Assembly (NCBI RefSeq): GCF_001642475.1
Contig: NW_019174051.1
Coordinates: forward strand, 33,116-97,115
Direction of reading: 5' to 3'
Source of the DNA: Fonsecaea monophora
Taxonomy: Eukaryota > Ascomycota > Eurotiomycetes > Chaetothyriales > Herpotrichiellaceae
Length of the DNA: 64,000 nt
In this document: piece after piece, positions 45,165-53,890 of the stretch
Position numbering within the stretch: position 1 is the first letter of the stretch
Layout: the number at the start of each line of letters is the position of its first letter
Made by a program: the position numbers and the translations under genes
Notes under the pieces: model-generated
Seen by the model: only the letters and a program-made list of their open reading frames with translations
Told to the model about the DNA's origin: nothing
Databases searched by the model: none

Positions 45165-46213
45165 GGAGTGTTGAAGGGGAGGCGACAAGTTGCGTGTGCT
45201 AATGCTCTAGACATCAGCCACAAGGGGGAGTCACACCACATGGGTTGGGCTGTTAGATTCGGCCGCCGGATATAGTGTTGGACGTGACCTGATTGTTGGA
45301 TTTCGAAGAGGGAGAGAAGACGCCAGTCGATGACTACAACTACAGCTGATTAGGTCGGCATTCCGAGTGGCGAGGACATCAAGTCAAGGTACCAAAGAAG
45401 CGATAATGCGGTGCACCCCGACAAGATCTCCTGGGAGGGGACGTCCCGCTAGACAGATCGGCAAGTATCGGTATATCTCGGTATATCCCTCATGCGACTT
45501 GGACAGCAAAGTCTCATGGAAGAGTTGGAAGTGAGCCCAGGAGAGTTCCAGAACCATACCCAGCAAGGCTTATGCGCTCCAGACCCCTGCAACAACCAAA
45601 GAGACCTGTTGACGAAGGACTCGACTTGTCGATCACGGCGTTGGAATTTTGGTTTTGGTGTTGGACATGGAATTGGACTGTGGCAGAGAGCAAAAGTTTT
45701 CTTTTGCGATTTGGACGAGTAAAGAAATCATCGTTACTACACGTTTTTAGAGAGGGAGAGGGAGAGAGCGACGGCGTTCCAGGCACGACAGGGCTTTGGA
45801 TTTAATGTTTATATATATTTCGTATATATTTCCGCCACCATCTCTCTTGAACGATACTATATCTGTGCATCGATTGAGGTATTATGCCAAGATCGGGTCT
45901 CGCTGGTTGTCGCCCTGGCGGTGTGGGAGATACCCCCCGGATACGAGGTATTGAACGTAGGATCCCTTGACACTCGACTCTTGTAAGGGGGTCCTCGCTT
46001 TGTTAATTCTACCCTCGTACTTTTGAGTCGACACATCAAATACTCATACGTGGAGGTCTACCTCTACCTCTGCCTCGAAGTATCGTGTGCTCTGGTCCTT
46101 GGTCCTCGTACGAGTTCCTCGCGGTACGGTACAGTCCAGCACTTGCACTCGTCGAGAGAAATACCACGAGAGGAGAGAGACGAAGAAGTCGACGACGAAA
46201 AGAAAGGGGGAAG
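45165..46213. other. intergenic, no gene recognised
   Basis: 1.05 kb with only short frames. An AT-rich TTTATATATATTTCGTATATATTT segment lies at about 45,805..45,830. Confidence 0.45.
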
Positions 46214-47122
46214 ATGGACAACCCGATCGAACTGCCCAGCGGCCACCTCCTGTGCCGCGCCCACGGCTTGGTCGTCTGCGGCATCTGCTGCGTCGACTAC
46301 AGTTTCATGGACGAGATTCTCGACCCCTCCTCCGACGAGTCTTTTTCTGGGGAGGAGGAGGAGGAGGAGGAGCATGATTCCCTGGAGGAGGTAGATTGGG
46401 ATAGGGACAGCGACAGTGACGGCCACGGCGACGAGTTGCTCACCGAAGACGAGATGGCGGCGTTGAGGGCGCGGTTGGTTGCGAGAAAGGGTATGTGCGG
46501 TACCTCTATTAATCTTTTCTTTGCTTTGCTTTGCTTTGCTTTGCTTTGCTTTGCTTTTCTGCGTTGGATACCTTTTGTTTCATGCCATATCATATCATAT
46601 CACATCACATCATATCATCCGCTCTCTTCTAGAAGCTCGTATCTAGCTAGGTACATACATACCTACTGTATATGTACTCACTCACTCACCTACTCACCAC
46701 CATACTGACTCATCCACTCTTCAATTGTATCCCGGGAAGCAGGATGCGCATGCTTCCTCCCCCTCCCCGGCTCGGGCTGCCCAAACTGCGATCCGGAGAT
46801 GAAGGGGAAAGCAAAGGCGAAAGAAAATAACGCCCAAAAAGCCCGGGAGACTGAGAGGACGGATGGAAACCCCGCGGTAGGGGCCGGTGGTAAAGGCAGT
46901 AATGGTGCGAAGAGTGGATCGGCACCGCGAGGAGCAGCGACATCAGCAGCAGCGTCAGCGATAGTCACATCACCGATAGCAGCATCTGCAGCGACAGGAG
47001 CAGCAGCAGCAACGGAAGCGGAAAAGAAGAAGAGAAACAGACGGAATAAGAACAGGAACAGGAATAGAAACAGGAACAAGAACAAGAACAACAGCAACAA
47101 AGGTGTGACGACCACGACCTAG
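46214..47122 (+). CDS. small Cys-rich low-complexity hypothetical protein
   Basis: Exons 46214..46490 and 46743..47122 joined over a long 252-nt intron give 218 aa. The N-terminus LPSGHLLCRAHGLVVCGICC followed by VDYSFMDEI is a short Cys/His motif (C-x2-H-x4-C-x2-CC-x-D-[YF]) that I know from other fungal hypothetical proteins, often near MYND-type or zinc-binding regions. The splice creates a second Cys group, RKGCACFLPLPGSGCPNCDPE. Between them is an acidic run (SGEEEEEEEHDSLEEVDWDRD). The C-terminal half is Ala-rich and then extremely basic (KKKRNRRNKNRNRNRNRNKN), like an RNA-binding or nucleolar tail. A zinc-binding nucleic-acid protein is a guess; function unknown. Confidence 0.7.
46519..46557. 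repeat. (CTTTG)n pentanucleotide repeat inside an intron
   Basis: About seven CTTTG units in tandem, followed at 46,585..46,620 by CATAT/CACAT pentamers, all within the 252-nt intron of the Cys-rich gene. Confidence 0.85.
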
Positions 47123-47649
47123 CAGGACAGTCACTGACGAAGACATACCGAAGAAGAATTTGATACAACTAGCATATATAGGTTCGCAGATGCACAGGGA
47201 CAAACAGACATGTGTGGCTCTCAATGTTGTCTTGTTCCCTGTCGCTCGCTGTCTCCATCACATAACATCTCCATACTTTGGCTACAAATGCAATCATTAT
47301 TATTTTACTCTTCAAACTGCCTGTGGAATCAATCTATTTGATGCATATGAGTCCATGGCCTGTTGGCCATCCGCAATATCAGCCCAAGTCGAAGAAAAGA
47401 CGTTTGGATCCAGCGCTTGTCCGTACACCCCTTAGACATGATCGACTGAAAGGGACGAGTCCCAGCACCCAATAATAATGCAGCGACCTTTTCCCCAATT
47501 GCTGCGAACAGTGTTCGCCTGTAAAATGTTCCCCAAGGAATTGCACAACCAGAACTGCGATCGATCCGCAGAACGAATCCCGACCTGGACTTGCCCCATC
47601 CAGCACATCTGACCCAGACGTTTTATCGACCCTTGCACCTCCGAGGAAC
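47123..47649. other. convergent 3' spacer
   Basis: 527 bp between two convergent genes. A TATTATTATTTTACTC stretch near 47,300 may relate to polyadenylation. No gene seen. Confidence 0.45.
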
Positions 47650-48538
47650 TCAGTTATTGTTCTGAGTCGCATTCAAGATCCTCAGGATAGAGAGGAACAA
47701 GTTGAGAACGTCGAGGTACAGGCTGATCGAAGCCGCAATCTCCTCCTCCACGTGATAGTGTCTCATGACGAGCTGGGTGTCCACGAGGATATAGCCACTG
47801 AAGATCAAGGATGCAATCGCGCCATAGACCAGCTCCACCGTCGATCCGTGCGGGAAAAAGGCGGCCATGAATCCGAAAATGATCAATATCCACAGACCAC
47901 CAAAGAGGTAGGGCATCCAGCTGGTGAAGTCGTACTTGCTCTGGCACGCAAAGAGCGTCAAGAAGACAAAGATGGCCAACGTGATGACAAGAGCTTCGAT
48001 GACGATGCGGCTTTCGAAGAACGACGTGACGACGCTGATGCTGTAGGCCTCCAACGCAGTAAAGCCAGCCAGAAAGACCATGTTTGTTGGATATGACTTG
48101 CGCTTCCAGAATGTAAGGAGCATGAATCCGATGGCCCCGAACAACGACACCCACATCATCCACGAGTTGGACTGGATCCAGTTTCTGTAACCCTTGGAAA
48201 AGAACGAAAGCGTAGACAGAGCCGCGGTCAGGAGGAGCTGGACGGTCAGGATGGTATAGACTTTGCGAATAAAGGACATTCGGATGTCAAGGGTCGCTTC
48301 GATGACGACGCCGCCAAACTGTGCATCGTCGTTAGTGCGCGGTCGACAACACTGCCAGAGAATGGGGGCTTACCTTGAAGTCGTCCGGAACATTGTCGTC
48401 TTCTGTTCTGGGAGCGCCAAAGATGCCGTGGTCAGCGCTGGGTCCTGTAGCCTGATAGTTTGGAGGGGCTTGAGTGTAGTTTTGCTCCTCGAACGAGTCG
48501 CGCTGAGGAGCGGGCTGATATCTGGTGGAGGAAGCCAT
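47650..48538 (-). CDS. BXI1: Bax inhibitor-1 / LFG (TMBIM) family membrane protein
   Basis: Exons 48538..48374 and 48318..47650 with a 55-nt intron give 277 aa. Exon 1 encodes a Pro/Gln/Tyr-rich cytosolic N-terminus (MASSTRYQPAPQRDSFEEQN ... GAPRTEDDNVPDDFK). Exon 2 starts FGGVVIEATLDIRMSFIRKV, the conserved entry to the UPF0005/BI-1 fold, followed by seven hydrophobic helices. The C-terminal region has YGAIASLIFSGYILVDTQLV and SLYLDVLNLFLSILRIL, the family's characteristic aspartates near the pore. Yeast Bxi1/Ybh3 and LFG proteins sit in ER, Golgi or vacuole membranes, act as Ca2+ leak channels and modulate cell death and the unfolded-protein response. Length is typical. Confidence 0.93.
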
Positions 48539-49071
48539 CTTGCGTTGTCGACGAAAGTTACTGAGAGATGAGCGCAGGGCAGAGAAGTGTGTGCAGGAGA
48601 GGAAAGAAAACTGGGGAGGGATGGTATACAAGTACAAGTAAGGGAAGAGGAGTGGCGTGTTTTGAGTTGTGACGCCTTCGTTGCTCCTTCCTCCTGCGCC
48701 TGTGTCTGCGCCTACGGCCCCGGCGAATGTTCCAGTCACAAGAGCCAATGATGCCTGGCAGTACTGACGCTACGGGCACGTGGGGAAGGAAGTTCCACCC
48801 TGTGCGGGCACTTCCTCAATAGGCACCGCCAGTGCCGAAAAGGAGCTTGTTACTCGTTAGCCCGCCGCTTTACTCGGGGCGTCATGTGACCTAGCTCAAC
48901 TTTGGCTCAGCCTGCGAAGGCGGGCCACTCACCCTCTGAGAGCATTGGCTACATACATACGCTATACTTGGTAGGGAATTACCTCTCTTTGAAGTTATGG
49001 AACAACCACTTTCAACTCGATTCAGCTCATGACCGTCGCTACCAGTCTCCCAAGAACTGTTTTTTTCATGG
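48539..49071. other. spacer between BXI1 and HET genes
   Basis: 533 bp holding the BXI1 promoter (transcribed leftwards) and the HET 3' end. One CACGTG at about 48,778. No gene seen. Confidence 0.45.
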
Positions 49072-51477
49072 TCAACCGAGGATGATTTCTTTCCAAATCG
49101 GTCCGTCCCCAAGTCCCTCGTTCAAGTCCGTCTTTCCCACAAACCCAATGGCCACTCTTTCAGCATACATGCTAGGCTTGCCATTTGAAGTGATGGATCC
49201 CAATGCCGTTTTGTTACCGTCCTTGTCCGTCCATTCAATCAACATGGCCATGTATCTCCAACCCTCCTCGTCGTCGATCATGCCATTCTCCGCCCGCTTG
49301 TCTCTCCCCTCGCAAACGAGGATGAATTCTCTCTCCTGAGGACCGGAATACCAGGGAGGTTGCACCTCGATCAGACCGAGTTCGTGTCCACTGCGGCCAA
49401 AGATCCCGAGCCGTTTGCGCTGATGCGGTGGTCCTCTGGCATTGTCGGGAGACGTCGGCTCGTCGATCTTCAGGATGAGCGATACCGTCCAGAACTGAAG
49501 GAATCCCGAACCGCCGCGACTGCTGAGAATGTCTTGGACGTGGTGTGGAGGGTTGATTTCCGCCAACACCAGCTTTGTGGGCTCGGTCCGCGAGCAGTCG
49601 ATGCCGTCAAAACGAGGCTGAAACCGGGAGCCGTAAAAGTTTCGATTGGCTCGGAAGCTAGAACTCACAGCATCGTTCACTTCGTTGTGTCTTACAAGTC
49701 GCATGCAGTTTGTCGACTCGTGGTTCTCCCGTTCGTACCAAATGATCCACGTCCGCTTCCGGATCGCTCTTCTGATGCTCTTAATGCTCCGGTTGTACCA
49801 GTCCCACATCCTCGGCCACGAACAGCCCACCCAACCAGACCAGGACCAGCTCGGGCCAACAGGCAAACCAGTTTTGGGCCAAAGGCGGCGTTGCTGCTCC
49901 GAAAGTGGGCCCCAGAGCAAAAACCAGTCAAAGTAGACGGTCGGGGTTCCGTGACAGAGGTCGGTGTCGAGCCGCCATCTCAGTTCTTGGGCCACCCCGG
50001 CAAAAGCATTGTACACGTCGTCTGGGTAGGACAGCAGGCGCTCCGAATAGAATTGGATGAGGGCTTCGTGTTTGCCGATATCGTCGCCCTCGTACGCGTC
50101 GCCGTGATTACCTCCTTCTCCCCTGAGTTCGTCTGGACGTTCAAATACATGCTCCTCCCATGCGTCGTTGCCCGGGCAGCGAAAGGCGATCGTATCGTCA
50201 ATGAATATGAGGGAACGGAGGGCGAAATGAGTCTCTTGGTATCTGTAGACAAGCCAATTAGTTTTTTTTTTCATTGTCAAAACTCTTCCCGGTAGAATGC
50301 AAGTGGCAACTTACGTCCAGCCGCGCGCGTTGTACGGCGTCACCTGCATACCATCGGCATACCTAGACCTGAATGCCAGTCGAAACCCTGGGGCGATTTG
50401 TTCGACCGATGGTCCCCAGTCTCGAGAGTTGGGACGAACGCCCGCAATGCCGGAATACGCATCTGGGCTACCCGCAGCGACTATCACCAGGTCTGCCGCA
50501 CCGTAGATCAAGTCCATCGTCTTGATCGTCGGGATTTTGATCTCGGCATCATTCTGGACAATGCAGAGGTTGTCGACCCACAAGTATTTCATACCAATCT
50601 TCCTCACAGCCTCAATGGCGTCCTTGATGGTCGGCGGGATCTGGTCCAGATACTGGGGATCTTTCAGTGCGCCGGGCACTTCCAGTGCGTGGACGTTGGT
50701 GTCGATGGTTGCAAAGAACTTTTTGGAGCCCCAGACGTAGCTCAACGCGACATAACGGGATCCAACCGGCAGGAGGACCAGACAGTCGTTTTCGACATCA
50801 ATGCATCGGAACTGGGGCACCTCTTTGGCTGGATGGGATCGGCGCAACTCTTTGAGAATCGGATTCGACCGGCAGGCCTGGCCGTGGCGCGTCCGACATA
50901 CATCCAGCCATCCTCGCACACGGGCGAAATCGATCATGTCCCTACGGACAGGGCGGATGAAGTAGGTGACGGACTCGGTCGGTGAGTCGTTGGCTAAGAG
51001 GGTGATTTCAGGGAACAGGTTGGGACGGGGTACAAAGCCTCCATTCTGCGTCTGTGCGTATGGCCTCAGCATACGAACTTCAGCTCGACGATTCCACGGA
51101 CCCAAGGACGGGCCGTCGGTGCTCCAGCTCAAGTCCACCACGACCGGGTCGTCGTTGTGATGCGTTGGGACTTTGTCTCCACCTAGAGCTGCGAGTACCA
51201 GACGGCACAGCGGGCAGTTTGTCTTGTTCCTCATATCTTCCAGCTTACCGAGGTGCATGGATAACTGGTCGGGCTTCCTTGCTTGGCCATGTTCCTCGTC
51301 GCCCGGGAGAACAACAAATCGTCTCGGGGTCAGCTTGAGTTCTTTGCAGATGCCACAAAGCTCGTCTCCAGGACGAGACATATCGTCGGGGACGGGGAGG
51401 AGGGAATCTTTTCCAGAACGGATAGGGAGTAATTCGTCATCCAAGATGTCTTCCCAGCTGTCCGAGTCGGATGCCAT
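49072..51477 (-). CDS. HET-domain (heterokaryon incompatibility) protein
   Basis: Exons 51477..50315 and 50242..49072 with a 72-nt intron give 777 aa; the start is MASDSDSWEDILDDELLPIR. The HET domain runs from about residue 240: RYVALSYVWGSKKF, PPTIKDAIEAVRKIGMKYLW, VDNLCIVQND, AADLVIVAAGSPDAYSGIAG, and after the splice NARGWTYQETHFALRSLIF, which is the standard end of the domain. The N-terminus has paired cysteines (CGICKELKL, residues 41-44; CPLCRLVLAAL, 88-91), common in this family. The 380-residue C-terminal region shares the W-rich look of HET tails (GPSWSWSGWVG) but has no other domain. HET proteins trigger programmed death when incompatible nuclei mix; the HET fold is TIR-related. 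The partner gene is not identifiable from sequence alone. Confidence 0.92.
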
Positions 51478-52131
51478 GGTTGAATTCGTCTTTGTCAAAC
51501 CGACTGGTGTTAGGAAGCAGGAGGCTCGTGGGTTTCGGGTTTCCTTCTCCCAGGACTGAAGCCTTTCTGAAGGTGTTCTTTTTTCGGGGAGGGCACAGGG
51601 GATCGTCGGACCTTTCAAAGCTGCCAGCAACCCTCCCGAGTGATACCAGCAGCTCCTCTGGGTGATATAGTTGGGGGGAGGGGAAATCCAAATCCACAAA
51701 AGATAGATGTGCTGATCAAGCACAAGCACAAGCACAAGTCGCAACCAGCCCTTCTGCCTCTTGTGCCACGTGGCAGACGACAAGTCGTGCCTCCATGGGT
51801 CATGTTCACGCAACCCGAGATATGTACCAGCTGGGCTGCTGCTGCAAAGCGAACCGTTTTCTTGGGTGCGAAAAGCTGCTCAACCCGACGGTGGGATTGG
51901 CCTCCAATTTACGAGTAGTGGCGGTGGCTTGCTGCAGTCGTCCCAGTACAGATCGATCAGACCGAGAGCTGAAAGCAGGGGGGCTGGCCACTTGGTAAGG
52001 CATGGGTGTCATATTTCCGGTCTCTATTTGGGGCTGTACATACGAGTCCCCGAGTAGAGGTTTCTCGTCTCCAGACGTTTAACGATCCGCAGCAACATTG
52101 TCGCCTAGACGGTATATGGTAGACGGTATAC
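51478..52131. promoter_or_regulatory. shared divergent promoter (HET / CorA-like)
   Basis: 654 bp between outward-reading HET and CorA-like genes. It contains a GCACAA hexamer run (CAAGCACAAGCACAAGCACA near 51,718..51,737) and, immediately before the CorA-like ATG, a direct repeat of AGACGGTATA (52,108 and 52,121 region). No clear TATA box. Confidence 0.5.
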
Positions 52132-53869
52132 ATGGCCGACAGACCGCCTCCTTCAACTCAAGGCCATGACCGGGTTAAATTCTACAGCTGCGAAACGAGC
52201 GTCGCGAGGATCGAGGTAAGAAGAAATCTTGGTCCATGTCATTGGATCGCTGCTTAATAGTTGAAAACAAAAAAATATAGAGAACCGGCTGGGACATGTC
52301 ACGGTCCATCAACTGGACATCTAAGGACCTGAATGGCGCCACCCATTTCATCACACAGCCGTCTCAGGCAAGTAGCAGGCATACTAAAAAACATGAGGAA
52401 GTGATTGCTAACGGTATTTTGAAGAGGGATAGAAGGGATCTGCTTACCAGTAATCGGTTTAGAATCCTGTAAGTCCATGACGGCCATCTTGTCCCGTCGT
52501 GTTGCTGTTTTTGGACTGAAAACTCCATCGTTTAAAGAATCGTCAAATGCCCTCAGCCTTCAGATGGGCCATCCTTGATCGAATCGTTCTCATCCTCCGA
52601 CTCGTCGTCTCCGGCCAAGTCAGCGCTGACCAAATCAAAGCCACCCGACAATCATGAACTGGAAGACGATCCTCTGTACAACCAACACCATGTCCTTCAA
52701 GTGGCGCGCAACAACGGCTGGATCGACGAGCACTTCGACTCGTACGTCAAGAACAACACGGCCAGTTCGGCGGTTTTCGATAGCCCCGAGAGCATCAGGC
52801 TGATTGCACAGTCCCCGAAGGACGATGGCTTTCCGTTCTTCTCGCTGGCCTTCACACAGCGCTTTTCCGAAACTCGCCAGTACGATTCTGACTGGGAATG
52901 CCTCGTCTTCTTCCGACCCGCCGGCCTCTGGGACAATCAGGTCGGGCCCTTGCTCACCCGCAACCCTTTCCCACACGACTACCCGGAACCTCTCCAACCT
53001 GATTTCATGGTGCTGCCGGTGACGCTACTGCGGTGGCAGGTGGACGACATCATCAACGAGCTGAACAAGACCAAGAAATCCCTCATGAACCACGACCGGG
53101 GTTTTGGTTCGAAACCGGTCCCGGAGCTCAAGAGCATCAAGAAAGTCCTGTTTGAACTGCGACAGAAGAACTTCTTCCTGCGTCACCGACGGGACTTTGC
53201 GAGAGAGTTTGCAGAAACTCTGCTAGAAACCTTTCGGGCCATCGAGAGGCGGCATTCGAGCCCGGACGAAACGGCCGTGTATTCCCCATCAATGATTGCA
53301 CGTGTGGCAAGCCAACAGGCCATGTTGAAGAGTGTGGAACGCGATTTGGAGACGACAGCTTCCAGGATTGAGTCTCAACTGGATTTTGTAAGCCACAAAG
53401 ACGCCAGCATTGTTCCGCATTCACATACTTACTTCAAACGACAGGCCGACGGACAAATGAGAGAAGCTGTACGTCAATCAAACCCCCCGGTGAAAAACAC
53501 AGAGAGATACTGACCATTTTCCCGGTAGTTTGCGCGACGAGACAGCACCTCGATGAAGGTCATAGCTATTGTAACAGTGATTTTCCTTCCTGCCACCTTC
53601 ATAGCCGTACGTCTCACTCCGATACTCCAAGGAAAATGAGGTGCTAATAATTCTAATCCAAGACCATCTTTAGCATGGGCATTTTCGACTGGCATGCTGG
53701 ACAGCCGGACAATGATACCACAATTGTATCGAGTTGGCTTTGGCTGTACTTTGTCTTGTCAATTGTCTTGACGGCAATCATCGTCGTCGTTTGGAAATTG
53801 GCGTCGAAACGCATCGAGAGGAAATTGGCAAAGGAATCCGAGGAAAAATGGGAAGGAAAATGGCCATGA
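52132..53869 (+). CDS. CorA-like two-transmembrane protein
   Basis: Proposed exons: 52132..52215, 52281..52367, 52557..53468, 53529..53606, 53663..53869, about 455 aa. The last three are secure; the first two rest on an in-frame ATG (MADRPPPSTQGHDRVKFYSC), a GTAAGA donor and a TATAG acceptor. The link from 52367 to 52557 would need a GC-AG intron (CAG|GCAAGT); an alternative reads through to 52468 with a GTAAGT donor and an AAG acceptor. The long soluble part ends in a coiled coil (QQAMLKSVERDLETTASRIE) leading to two TM helices: MKVIAIVTVIFLPATFIATI then FSMGIFDW, and WLWLYFVLSIVLTAIIVVVW, the CorA membrane arrangement. FSM-FDW sits where true CorA channels have GMN, so ion transport is doubtful. 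It is convergent with the RyR-like gene, 21 bp apart. Confidence 0.75.
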
Positions 53870-53890
53870 ATCCGGGATTGGAGAAGCTCT

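Noticed and set aside
49360..50295. 311-codon open frame on the plus strand
   Set aside because: Antisense of the HET C-terminal exon, no domain and composition of a shadow frame.
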